Positions 35,164 to 43,439 of a DNA stretch of 64,000 nt are shown here, one piece after another. The translations under genes were made by a program, and so were the position numbers. The stretch is from Pseudoalteromonas piscicida. GTDB taxonomy: Bacteria > Pseudomonadota > Gammaproteobacteria > Enterobacterales > Alteromonadaceae. The notes beneath the pieces are model-generated. The model was not told the origin of the DNA. It searched no databases and saw nothing but the letters and a program-made list of their open reading frames with translations. The stretch lies in the NCBI RefSeq assembly GCF_002208135.1, contig NZ_CP021646.1, positions 3,936,001 to 4,000,000 on the forward strand. The letters are read 5' to 3'. Positions within the stretch are counted from its first letter, which is position 1, and each line of letters begins with the position of its first letter.

Positions 35164-36429
35164 ATGAAAAAAAGCTACCTAGTGATTGCCTTAGTATTGG
35201 CAACCTTTTTTACGGTGTCCTTTATCACCAATATTTTAGGCGCGATTTTTCCAGCACTAATAGAAAGTTACAGCATAGGCCTAACGCTCGCGGGGTTTTT
35301 CCCGTTCGCCTTTTTTATCGCTTATGGTGTGATGTCTATTCCAGCGGGACTGCTAGTTCAACGTTTTGGAGAAAAAACCGTTATGCAGCTCGCATTTACC
35401 CTTGCTGCAATTGGCGCAACGACCTTTGTGCTAATGCCAACGTTTGCCATTGCCATGGTTGCGTTGTTTATGCTCGGCTGTGCCATGGCATTACTGCAAG
35501 TGGCTATCAATCCACTATTACGAACCAGCGGTGGTTCAGAACACTTTGCCATGCTTTCGGTGTTTGCGCAGTTGATGTTTGGTGCTGCTGCAACACTCGC
35601 GCCTCTGGTGTATAGCAAACTACAGTCTCAAGTCACCACCGCAGAGGGATTTGGTGGGGCGCTGTCTGGTGTTATCCCAGTAGACAAAACCTGGCTAAGT
35701 ATCTATGCGGTATTCGCTATCCTAAGCGTCGTGATGCTATTACTCTCGCAATTTACGCCATTTAGCGCGGTACCCGAGCAGAAAAAGCAGCAGTTGAGCT
35801 GGTCACAAAGTATCGGCTTTTTTAAAGATAAAACCGTATTGAAATTTTTTGCCGCCATCGCCGCTTATGTTGCGCTAGAACAAGGTGTCGCTAACCTTAT
35901 TTCCGTCTTTTTGCAGCAATATCATGGCCTAGATCCAACCACCGAAGGCGCAAAAGTGGTGAGCGAATTCTGGTTATGCCTAACCTTAGGCTGTTTACTT
36001 GGACTGGCACTACTTAAACTCATTGATGCACAAAAGTTGTTGATTTTATTCAGCTCTGGCGCCGCTATCGCACTGCTAAGTGCGTTATTCGGTAGCACTA
36101 CGGTGGCGCTTATTGCTTTTCCAGTTGTGGGATTCTTCCTCTCCATTATGTGGTCGGTCATCTTTGCTCTGGCATTAAATTCATTCAAAACCGGCCATGG
36201 CGCAATCACGGGGATTTTATGTACCGGGATCATTGGTGGTGCCTTTATGTCTCCCATCATAGGTTTTGCGGCTGAATTGAGTAACAACTTACAACTCGCA
36301 GCCCTGCTACTCTTACTACCACTTAGCTATATTCTGAGTGTTGGTGTGTGGGCTAATCCTTTGATTAAAAATAAGACTTTTGGCAACAGCCAAAAGGCGC
36401 TGTCTCAACCTCTAAATGAAAATAGTTAA
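35164..36429 (+). CDS. MFS sugar permease of the FHS family (NagP-like)
   Basis: A 421-residue transporter with about 12 membrane helices. PAGLLVQRFGEKTVMQLAF is the MFS loop 2-3 motif, and LQVAINPLLRTSGG matches the FHS (FucP/GluP/NagP) helix-4 signature. It would bring N-acetylglucosamine or a chito-sugar across the inner membrane by proton or sodium symport, with phosphorylation left to the kinase encoded 6 bp downstream. AAGGTGG nine bases upstream supports the start. The NagP assignment rests on the neighbours; other FHS substrates remain possible. Confidence 0.87.
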   Translation: MKKSYLVIALVLATFFTVSFITNILGAIFPALIESYSIGLTLAGFFPFAFFIAYGVMSIPAGLLVQRFGEKTVMQLAFTLAAIGATTFVLMPTFAIAMVALFMLGCAMALLQVAINPLLRTSGGSEHFAMLSVFAQLMFGAAATLAPLVYSKLQSQVTTAEGFGGALSGVIPVDKTWLSIYAVFAILSVVMLLLSQFTPFSAVPEQKKQQLSWSQSIGFFKDKTVLKFFAAIAAYVALEQGVANLISVFLQQYHGLDPTTEGAKVVSEFWLCLTLGCLLGLALLKLIDAQKLLILFSSGAAIALLSALFGSTTVALIAFPVVGFFLSIMWSVIFALALNSFKTGHGAITGILCTGIIGGAFMSPIIGFAAELSNNLQLAALLLLLPLSYILSVGVWANPLIKNKTFGNSQKALSQPLNENS

Positions 36430-36435
36430 ATTACG

Positions 36436-37311
36436 ATGAATCACTCTTTGTTATGTATTGACTTGGGTGGCACCAAAGCCCTTGTGGCTTCGGTTGCACA
36501 CATTCAGGTCGAGCAGGTACGCCAATATGCGGTGCCTAATCAGGCCAACTTGGACCAAGTTAATGCCTTTGTTATCCGTTTAATCGAAGAAAACCTAACG
36601 GCCGAAACAACCGGTATTGCGATTGGCGTACCAAGCACATTGGATGTGTGCAGCGGCACCGTGCTGACAACACAAAATATTCCTCATTGGCAAAATGTGC
36701 CTCTAAAACAGTTGTTAGAACAGCACTTTTCTTTGCCCGTGGTTGTCCATAATGACGCAAACTGCTTTGCATTTGGTGAATACTTATATGGTGGCCACCA
36801 TGCCAACAACCTAATTGGTGTATGCCTTGGCACAGGCATTGGTGCCGGTTTTGTGTTTAATGGTAATTTATATACAGGTAACCATAGTGCTGCAGGAGAG
36901 CTGGGCAACTTAAGTTACCTTGATGGAATTATTGAAGATTATGCTTCAGGACAGTTCTTTGGGCGACAAGGAATTGAAGGGAGGTGGTTGGCCGAACAAG
37001 CACGCAGTGGCGATCCATTTGCACTACAACAATTTGAGACTTTTGGCAGTCACGTTGGTCATGCACTCGCGCAAGTAGTCTTGGTGCTGAACCCAGATGT
37101 CATTGTACTTGGCGGCTCAGTGACACATTCATATCACTATTTTCACGCTGCGCTTGACGCCAAGATGCAGCAATTGCTTGGTAATGCTTTATATCAATCC
37201 GTTCGTGTCATGCCAAGCACCTTAAAGCATGCGCCACTTTTAGGGGCATATGGATTGTTTCAACACAATAAAATTAACCATGATAACAAGGAACTAGCCA
37301 ATGAAGTTTAA
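36436..37311 (+). CDS. ROK-family sugar kinase (probable N-acetylglucosamine or glucose kinase)
   Basis: A 291-residue cytoplasmic kinase: phosphate loop IDLGGTK (D9), catalytic base D107 in VVHNDANCF, CLGTGIGAGFVFNG, and sugar-binding AGELGNLSYLDG. It is shorter than many ROK members and lacks the CxCGxxGC zinc motif; the usual GELGH has N in place of H, which may affect sugar preference. No DNA-binding domain is present, so it is an enzyme rather than a NagC-type repressor. It overlaps the hexosaminidase start by 11 bp. The role is to phosphorylate the sugar imported by the permease. Confidence 0.87.
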   Translation: MNHSLLCIDLGGTKALVASVAHIQVEQVRQYAVPNQANLDQVNAFVIRLIEENLTAETTGIAIGVPSTLDVCSGTVLTTQNIPHWQNVPLKQLLEQHFSLPVVVHNDANCFAFGEYLYGGHHANNLIGVCLGTGIGAGFVFNGNLYTGNHSAAGELGNLSYLDGIIEDYASGQFFGRQGIEGRWLAEQARSGDPFALQQFETFGSHVGHALAQVVLVLNPDVIVLGGSVTHSYHYFHAALDAKMQQLLGNALYQSVRVMPSTLKHAPLLGAYGLFQHNKINHDNKELANEV

Positions 37312-39847
37312 TCGGCTTATGGCCCTACTTTTTGGGGTGTCGTCACCCCTTTATGCGCTCGACCAAACAACTGTAAACTGGTTAGGCCAAAATCTTGACG
37401 TGAAGTACACCTTGCTTGATAGCAAGCCAAGCACCTGCCCCAAGGCACAACAAAAGTGTTATTACTCAGAGCTAAGCTTTAGCGTAGCCACAGAAAATAC
37501 CAAGGCAAATAGTGACTTTGCTATCTTTTTTAGCCAACTGATGCCGATTTACCATGTTGAGGGCGATAACTTTGCCATCACCCATATCAATGGTGATATT
37601 CACAAAATCACGCCTGCAGCAGGGTTTAGTGGGTTTTCAAGTGCCCCCACTACAGTGCGCTTTTATACCAAGGATTCTCAGGTTACGCGCTCGGAATTTA
37701 TGCCAAATTATATTGTAACGGACGCGCAGCTTAAGCTCACCCCACAAGTGATCAAAAGCACGCAAACCCAGCACGATAACGACACAGGACTTGAGCTACA
37801 ACCTTATCTGACGTCATTTGATACGCTCAACCAGCTGCAAACCAGCAGTAAAGATGACACGCCGTGGATGGGTAGCGAATACTTATATCAACATCAAGTG
37901 AAGCCTACACTTGATGCTGCAATTGGGCTGATACCAAAACCTAAACAACTGACTGTGCTGTCCGATAAACGACTCAATCTAGCAGCCGGTATTAAGCTGC
38001 AACTTTCAGGTATTTCAGCTGATGCTATCGCCATGGCACAACAGCGACTCAACACCCTCGGGGTAAAAAGCACCAAGGACGGACTTGTAGTTAATGTCGT
38101 TGTAAAGCCAAATAAGCAATCAAGCCCACATTATCAACTGACGGTCGCCGAAAATAATATCTCAATCCAAGCCAATAACAGCGCCGCTGCATTTTATGCG
38201 CTACAAAGCCTTGCAGGACTGTTGGATATTAATGATGTGAGTATTCCCATGGTGGATATTATTGATATACCAAGGTATGACTTTCGTGGTTTACACGTCG
38301 ATGTTGCCCGCAACTTCCGCTCCAAAGCCTTTATTTTACAAACCATTGAACAGATGGCGGCGTACAAGCTAAATAAACTGCACCTTCATTTAGCGGATGA
38401 TGAAGGTTGGCGCTTAGCCATCGACGGTCTTGATGAACTTACCTCTGTCGGCGCTTATCGCTGTTTTGATTTGACCGAAACTCGCTGCCTATTGCCGCAA
38501 TTAGGCGCTGGGAATGATAAAAACGCGCAAGTGAATGGCTTTTACTCTGCAGAGGATTATATTGAGATCCTGCGCTATGCCAAGGCGCATCATATCGAGG
38601 TGTTACCCTCATTAGATATGCCTGGTCACTCACGCGCTGCAATCATCGCCATGGAAGCACGATACAAAAAGCTGATGGCACAAGGCAAACCAGAACATGC
38701 ACAGCAGTACAGGTTGGTAGAGCCTGCTGACAAGACGCGTTACAGCTCCATTCAACATTACAACGACAACACGCTTAATGTCTGTATTCCCAATACCTAT
38801 ACCTTTATCGACAAAGTATTGAGCGAAGTTAAAGCTTTGCATGACCGCGCAAGTGTGCCACTCAATACATACCATATAGGTGCAGATGAAACCGCTGGTG
38901 CTTGGTTAGAGTCACCAGCTTGTAAAAAATTGCAGGCAAGCGTAAAAGGTTTTACTAACTTTAACGGTTACTTCATTGAACGGATCGCAAAGCTATTAGA
39001 TAAAAAAGGAATACAGGTTGCGGGGTGGAGCGACGGTTTAGGTGATGTACGTGCTGCGAATATGCCAGCAAACGTACAGAGCAATGCTTGGGCGACATTA
39101 AGCGAAAACGGGCACGTGGTCGCGCATCGCTTCGCCAATCAGGGCTGGCAGGTTGTCTTGTCTAGTCCTGATGTGACCTACTTTGACTTTCCATATCAAT
39201 CTCACCCAGAAGAGCGTGGTAATCACTGGGCAAGTCGCACTATCGAGAGCAAGAAGATGTTTGAATTTATGCCAGACAACCTCCCTGCACACGCAGAGTT
39301 CTGGAAAAATACCAATAACCACGCCTACATAGCCAACGATAGCGACTCATCACTAAACAAAGGGGTTAAATTTGCCGGAGTTCAAGGACATTTGTGGAGT
39401 GAAATGCTGCGAAGTGATGCACAAGCCGAATACATGCTTTATCCACGGCTATTGGCACTTGCAGAGCGTGCGTGGCACCGTGCTGAGTGGGAGCTACCGT
39501 ACCAAGCCGGTCGTATATACAGCCAATCTAGCGGATATTTTACTGCTAAGTTACAAGCGCAGCGAGAAGCTGATTGGCAACGATTCGTGGCTATTTTAGG
39601 CTATCAAGAGCTGCCTAAATTAGCACAAGCCGGAATTGAATTTCGCATTCCTGTCGTCGCCGCCAAACAACTATCCGGAGCAAAGCTCGACGCTTTTACC
39701 GCCATTGCGGGTTTTGTTATCGAAGCACAGCTTGAAAACGGAAACTGGGTGCCCTTCAATGCCTCACTTAATCGAGTACAGGCGCTTAGAGCGGTGCTCC
39801 CAAGCTCCGGTCGCAAAGGACGAGCTTTGAGTTTAGAGAAAGAATAA
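37301..39847 (+). CDS. Beta-N-acetylhexosaminidase (GH20)
   Basis: An 848-residue enzyme with a signal peptide (to about YAL, residue 20), an N-terminal carbohydrate-binding CHB_HEX-like domain with a CPKAQQKCY disulphide candidate, a GH20b domain, and the GH20 barrel. FRGLHVDVARNF opens the barrel, and the catalytic pair is D529-E530 in YHIGADETAGAW. The C-terminal beta-sandwich ends near residue 848. It splits terminal GlcNAc from chitobiose and related sugars in the periplasm or outside, feeding the kinase and permease. AAGGA nine bases upstream supports the start. It is the last gene of the locus; 39848-40074 shows no gene or clear terminator. Confidence 0.93.
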   Translation: MKFNRLMALLFGVSSPLYALDQTTVNWLGQNLDVKYTLLDSKPSTCPKAQQKCYYSELSFSVATENTKANSDFAIFFSQLMPIYHVEGDNFAITHINGDIHKITPAAGFSGFSSAPTTVRFYTKDSQVTRSEFMPNYIVTDAQLKLTPQVIKSTQTQHDNDTGLELQPYLTSFDTLNQLQTSSKDDTPWMGSEYLYQHQVKPTLDAAIGLIPKPKQLTVLSDKRLNLAAGIKLQLSGISADAIAMAQQRLNTLGVKSTKDGLVVNVVVKPNKQSSPHYQLTVAENNISIQANNSAAAFYALQSLAGLLDINDVSIPMVDIIDIPRYDFRGLHVDVARNFRSKAFILQTIEQMAAYKLNKLHLHLADDEGWRLAIDGLDELTSVGAYRCFDLTETRCLLPQLGAGNDKNAQVNGFYSAEDYIEILRYAKAHHIEVLPSLDMPGHSRAAIIAMEARYKKLMAQGKPEHAQQYRLVEPADKTRYSSIQHYNDNTLNVCIPNTYTFIDKVLSEVKALHDRASVPLNTYHIGADETAGAWLESPACKKLQASVKGFTNFNGYFIERIAKLLDKKGIQVAGWSDGLGDVRAANMPANVQSNAWATLSENGHVVAHRFANQGWQVVLSSPDVTYFDFPYQSHPEERGNHWASRTIESKKMFEFMPDNLPAHAEFWKNTNNHAYIANDSDSSLNKGVKFAGVQGHLWSEMLRSDAQAEYMLYPRLLALAERAWHRAEWELPYQAGRIYSQSSGYFTAKLQAQREADWQRFVAILGYQELPKLAQAGIEFRIPVVAAKQLSGAKLDAFTAIAGFVIEAQLENGNWVPFNASLNRVQALRAVLPSSGRKGRALSLEKE

Positions 39848-40074
39848 CGAATAAGATCGACATTTGATGCTAAGCCCTACTTATCTCTACCACCGTTATC
39901 AAGCATAAAAGAGACGTTGTTAAAATGTGATTAATAGCAAAATGTTGAAAAAGTAAGCAATATGTTTTAGCTTGGTAGTTGTGTTACTTTTTTGTTCAAT
40001 TAAGAATAAATTAGCTGGCATAACTACAATACATTGAGCTCGACCAGAGCCCATAATTTAGAAGGAATACTAAA

Positions 40075-40248
40075 ATGAAATTATCGTTAAACAAAAAGAA
40101 AATCAAAGCCCTATCAGCTGATAAGCAGACAGTACCTGCAGTAATGACTCCACAGGTTGCAGGCGGTGCGCTTCGTTTTAGCCAAGACAGGCTAACGCAT
40201 TGTGTTGCAAATACGTGTGGCCGCCATACTTGTCCTGATATTTACTAA
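40075..40248 (+). CDS. Possible RiPP precursor peptide (lanthipeptide-like leader, Cys-rich core)
   Basis: A 57-codon gene with a strong ribosome site (AAGGA at 40062-40066, spacing 8) and a terminator hairpin 22 bp after its stop. The basic start MKLSLNKKKIKALSADKQ resembles leaders of class I lanthipeptide-like precursors. TPQVAGG (to residue 31) gives a double-glycine cleavage site. The core ends with cysteines every five residues (C43, C48, C53) in LTHCVANTCGRHTCPDIY, with Thr next to two of them. No dehydratase, cyclase or peptidase-type transporter is nearby, so any modifying enzyme would act from elsewhere. It could also be a different small secreted peptide. Confidence 0.6.
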   Translation: MKLSLNKKKIKALSADKQTVPAVMTPQVAGGALRFSQDRLTHCVANTCGRHTCPDIY

Positions 40249-40270
40249 TCGAGAGTAAATAACACAGTTC

Positions 40271-40290
40271 AGTGCCTCCAAGGAGGCACT
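40271..40290. terminator. Bidirectional terminator hairpin
   Basis: AGTGCCTCC and GGAGGCACT form a perfect 9-bp stem with a minimal loop between two convergent genes, 22 bp after the small peptide gene and 8 bp before the end of the minus-strand gene. Flanking A/T on both sides is short (TTAA), so termination is likely but not classical. Confidence 0.65.
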
Positions 40291-40297
40291 TTAAGAC

Positions 40298-40816
40298 TTA
40301 CTTAAATTTAACTTTTTTGTCGCTTTTTGTATAAATGCGCGACTCAGGTTCAGTCCACTCGCCGTTTTTAAAGTATTGTGTCGATACCGAAAATTGGCCA
40401 CTCTCAAACTTACTGGTTGATTTCACCTTTGTAATACCATCTTTGTTATTGATAACATCTTCGTATGCCACAAACTCGGTCTGGCTCAGGACTTCCATCG
40501 TTCCTTGGGTGTAAAATCCTGCCGTCGTAAAATAGTAAAACACTAGACTGTTTTTACTTTTATCCCAGAAAATTAATGACTCTCCACCGTACGTGCCATC
40601 GTTGATTGAATGTAAGGTACGAATTGCTGTGCCATTTAAAGCCCGTTCCCAGTGACTTACATCCTGCATCTTTGGTTTATCTGAAGGCACGTCAAAGTCC
40701 GATTGCCAAGTACCAAGATAAGGTGTAAACACCGAGAGTGCTTCACTTAATTTTTCATTAGCCCAAGATAGCGTGCTGAATACCATTAATATGGCAAGCC
40801 CTACTTTTTTCATCAT
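40298..40816 (-). CDS. Exported protein of unknown function
   Basis: About 172 residues with a signal peptide (MMKKVGLAILMVFSTLSWAN, cleavage probably after SWA). The mature part contains YLGTWQSDFDVP, then alternating strands resembling a small lipocalin-like or DUF1579-type beta-barrel; I cannot assign a function. The frame opens at 40858, but GGAA lies about 7 bases before the ATG at 40816, where the signal peptide begins, so that start is chosen. The upstream 234 bp to 41050 hold no convincing gene. Confidence 0.7.
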   Translation of the reverse strand: MMKKVGLAILMVFSTLSWANEKLSEALSVFTPYLGTWQSDFDVPSDKPKMQDVSHWERALNGTAIRTLHSINDGTYGGESLIFWDKSKNSLVFYYFTTAGFYTQGTMEVLSQTEFVAYEDVINNKDGITKVKSTSKFESGQFSVSTQYFKNGEWTEPESRIYTKSDKKVKFK

Positions 40817-41050
40817 TTTTATTTCCGTTGATTGTGCTCCACTCAGTATAAGGCTCAATACTAAGATTTGCGTAGCTAGTCAATCACTCCTGTGAGGCAG
40901 TATCTAACATATAGGCGATAATCGCTAAACTGCTCGGACAACAGAAAACTAGGGAAAATTACGTGAACCTATTCAAACATCAGATGCCACTTTATAACGC
41001 AACAACAAAGCGCGGGGTAGAGTTACGCCAAATATGCTTTACCCATAACA

Positions 41051-42118
41051 TTAATTATTATCTAAAAGCTCAATTACTTCAGCGATTAAGGTAGTCACTT
41101 GAGCCCGATCTTCCCAGTTTATATTTTCCCAATCAATACCTAGGTCTAATTCAGAAATATCGTTAAATAAAAGCTTTTTAAGCAGTGAAATTGAAGAAAT
41201 ATTCTTGATGCTATAGCTCTGCTTCTTAATATCAGCAGACGCTTTCCCCTCTAGAGCATCTAAAATTCTTGCACCAATTGCTTTTCTATCACCAATATTC
41301 AATACTTTCTTATCATTTTTGAGCTTATAGTCATTTTCAATTTTTAAAACGATCTTTTTGACTTTCACAAAGGAAAAGCTCAATCCATTTTCGTATGCTC
41401 GAATGACCTCAGGGTATCTTGTTAAAACATTGTAGTTGTCAAAAGCACCAAGAGAAATACCAAGATATTTTGCTTTCTCCCTAACTGTAATTCGCTTCTC
41501 GCCAATTTTAAGGCGAGCTTGCTCCAAATAGTCTACTTCCATCATCGCAGCTAAAAATGCCTGAAGCTTACCGTATTGAGGAAGATCCTCTCTGCTGGCA
41601 TTTTCTTGAAACTGTTTTACTTTTGAGAGTATAGGCTTGCGCGCATATACTTTAAACTGAGCAACATGCCCAAACCCATAAGCGAAAACCAATGCAAAGA
41701 AACGCCTGTGCCCCGTTAATATCTGATACTTTCCATCATCAATAGGGTATACAGTAGGTACCTGGATCATTTCTGAGACAGCTATATTCTCCCCAAGCTC
41801 AACAATTGACTCAATTGTAGTATTCGCCTTTTTCCACTCACTTGAACCATACTTAAGACAATTTACGATGCAAGACTTGCCAACCAGAACATAATTTTCC
41901 CCGTTATATAGGTCACATAATTTACGCTTGGATATTGCCCTAGATATGAACTGTTTCGCATGCTCGTCTTCGATAAAAATGCATGGCATAAATCTAGCGT
42001 TGGAAACATCCGGAGTAACTGAACTGAGAAAAAGTGATTTATACTCAAATGGTTCACTGTGCAGAAACTCTTTGTTATTCACTGTCGCAAGTAGAAGCTG
42101 TTCAAGGTTTTCAGCCAT
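41051..42118 (-). CDS. Orphan ParB-like protein
   Basis: About 355 residues. The N-terminal half has a ParB/Srx-type domain: IQVPTVYPIDDGKYQILTGH leading into GHRRFFAL, the CTP/nucleotide-binding GxRR motif of ParB proteins. The middle has an HTH-like segment (TVREKAKYLGISLGAFDNYN), and the C-terminal part is unassigned. No ParA partner is adjacent and I saw no parS-like site, so plasmid-type partition is unlikely here; a regulator or nucleoid-associated factor is possible. The frame opens at 42181, but AGGA five bases before the ATG at 42118 favours that start. The gene is visibly more AT-rich than the sugar locus, hinting at transfer. Confidence 0.75.
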   Translation of the reverse strand: MAENLEQLLLATVNNKEFLHSEPFEYKSLFLSSVTPDVSNARFMPCIFIEDEHAKQFISRAISKRKLCDLYNGENYVLVGKSCIVNCLKYGSSEWKKANTTIESIVELGENIAVSEMIQVPTVYPIDDGKYQILTGHRRFFALVFAYGFGHVAQFKVYARKPILSKVKQFQENASREDLPQYGKLQAFLAAMMEVDYLEQARLKIGEKRITVREKAKYLGISLGAFDNYNVLTRYPEVIRAYENGLSFSFVKVKKIVLKIENDYKLKNDKKVLNIGDRKAIGARILDALEGKASADIKKQSYSIKNISSISLLKKLLFNDISELDLGIDWENINWEDRAQVTTLIAEVIELLDNN

Positions 42119-42181
42119 GATTCCTGATGACTCCGTATTAATATTTAGGTACAACAAACAGGTCGCACGCAAGTGAGGCAC

Positions 42182-42525
42182 GCACCCTATAAATTTAATA
42201 GCTCTGATGCTATCTAAGGATAAGAGTAAAGTGCGTCATTATATTGCAACTTAAAAAGGTTTAGTACCTTTTAGTAAAATAATTACTACATTACAAATTG
42301 CCACTCCCCCCCCGACACTAATCACCGCTCCTACCACAAATCAAAAAAACAAAAATAAAGCAATGTAATTCAACACGTTACACTTGAATCTTTGCGAGGG
42401 TAGATAAGGATTCATAAGTACCAAATAGAACTTTTCCTCTGTAACCTTAAAGACAATGTATAGATACATAACTTCAACATTGAGCCGTACTTCATGTTAA
42501 AGCTCAACAGCAAAGTAGGTTACTC
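42182..42525. other. Intergenic region with palindromes and a C8 tract
   Basis: AT-rich, 344 bp between divergent genes. It contains a hairpin AAAAGGT/ACCTTTT near 42254-42272, an overlapping palindrome (next entry) and a run of eight C at 42306-42313. No gene is visible; it presumably holds both promoters. Confidence 0.5.
42272..42288. promoter_or_regulatory. Operator-like palindrome upstream of the ParB-like gene
   Basis: TAGTAA-AATAA-TTACTA is a perfect 6+6 palindrome with a 5-bp spacer. Another TTAGTA half-site lies just before it. It is about 155 bp upstream of the ParB-like gene and could bind that protein or another dimeric regulator. This is inference only. Confidence 0.4.
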
Positions 42526-42747
42526 ATGAAACACAATACAGCGATAAAAATAGAAGAAACATTTAACCACACACTTTCAAAAAGAGAGTACAAGCTAATA
42601 CAGTGGGCATATAGCCACGGTTATGCTTCGGGACATACAAATGGCTTAGATGGTATTTTTATTAGTTCCAGCGCAATCCAAGACTTACTAGGTGTAGATT
42701 TGCAGGAAAAGTTTGATACCCAAGATTTTGTATCAGACCTTGATTAA
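42526..42747 (+). CDS. Small protein of unknown function
   Basis: A 73-residue, soluble, acidic product; AGG lies about 8 bases before the ATG. It contains KREYKLIQWAYSHGYASGH, which looks like an amphipathic helix. I do not recognise the family. It is divergent from the ParB-like gene and convergent with the export operon, from which a long hairpin separates it. Confidence 0.55.
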   Translation: MKHNTAIKIEETFNHTLSKREYKLIQWAYSHGYASGHTNGLDGIFISSSAIQDLLGVDLQEKFDTQDFVSDLD

Positions 42748-42800
42748 TCCTTATAATGGTACATAAAATCAGCCAAAGCATTAAAGCATATCACCACAAC

Positions 42801-42848
42801 AAGCCTGGCAGGCTACAAAAATTATAATAAATGAGCCTGCCAGGGCTT
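42801..42848. terminator. Long stem-loop between convergent genes
   Basis: AAGCCTGGCAGGCT (42801-42814) pairs with AGCCTGCCAGGGCTT (42834-42848) over 14 bp with one bulged G and a 19-nt AT-rich loop. It lies between the ends of the 42526-42747 gene and the five-gene minus-strand operon, so it probably terminates one or both. The unusually long stem is also compatible with a degenerate repeat element. Confidence 0.6.
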
Positions 42849-42876
42849 GCTGATATTAACTTTTAATCGCTACTCA

Positions 42877-43425
42877 TTAGATCTCTATCGTATTACACCT
42901 TCTCTTAGGTTTGTGCTGTTGTACATATTCAAATATTTCCTGAGCACACAACGAGGCGCTATTACGAGTCGTATCAACTTCTAAATCATAATCCAAAAAG
43001 TTATGTGTAGTTGGAATTTGCTGAATTGATAATCCTATCGGCCTGTCTGCTCTTTGCTGCTCTCTGCTAGCTAATACAGCGGGGTCACAATGCACACCAA
43101 CAATATAAGCATCGAATTTAGATAAGTTGTCTTGGCATGCAGCATGATAAAAAATTTCCTCACTAAACACTGCATCAACGATAATATCAATATTACTTTC
43201 GGTCAGAGCAAAAATACTGCGATGAAAGCCCTGTAATATATCATTTGAGCTATTTTCATCTATCTTCGCAAGCAAAAGAGCATCCTGTCTGTATTTTGCT
43301 GGAAAATTAAATAAGAAGTCATCCATGCTAAAATGAAAGTAAGGCTCACTTGCAAGAGCTTGAAACTCTCTTGCAATTGAGCTTTTACCCGAGCTAGAAA
43401 CACCATTTAAAAAAATACAAGCCAT
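42877..43425 (-). CDS. Chloramphenicol-phosphotransferase-like kinase
   Basis: A 182-residue P-loop kinase: MACIFLNGVSSSGKSSIARE (Walker A GVSSSGKS, about 8-15) and FSMDDFLF with the Asp expected as catalytic base in CPT-family enzymes; REQQRADRPIG resembles the lid segment. CPT proteins phosphorylate a hydroxyl of small antibiotics in the cytoplasm. TAAGG eight bases upstream supports the start. It is the last gene of the acylase/exporter operon, 14 bp after the HlyD gene. Its substrate is unproven; self-protection against the cluster's peptide is a reasonable guess. Confidence 0.82.
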   Translation of the reverse strand: MACIFLNGVSSSGKSSIAREFQALASEPYFHFSMDDFLFNFPAKYRQDALLLAKIDENSSNDILQGFHRSIFALTESNIDIIVDAVFSEEIFYHAACQDNLSKFDAYIVGVHCDPAVLASREQQRADRPIGLSIQQIPTTHNFLDYDLEVDTTRNSASLCAQEIFEYVQQHKPKRRCNTIEI

Positions 43426-43439
43426 AGATAAACCTTAGG

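Noticed and set aside
40963..41094. 43-codon GTG frame with AGGG upstream
   Set aside because: It overlaps the ParB-like gene's end antisense, has no recognisable feature and likely arises by chance.
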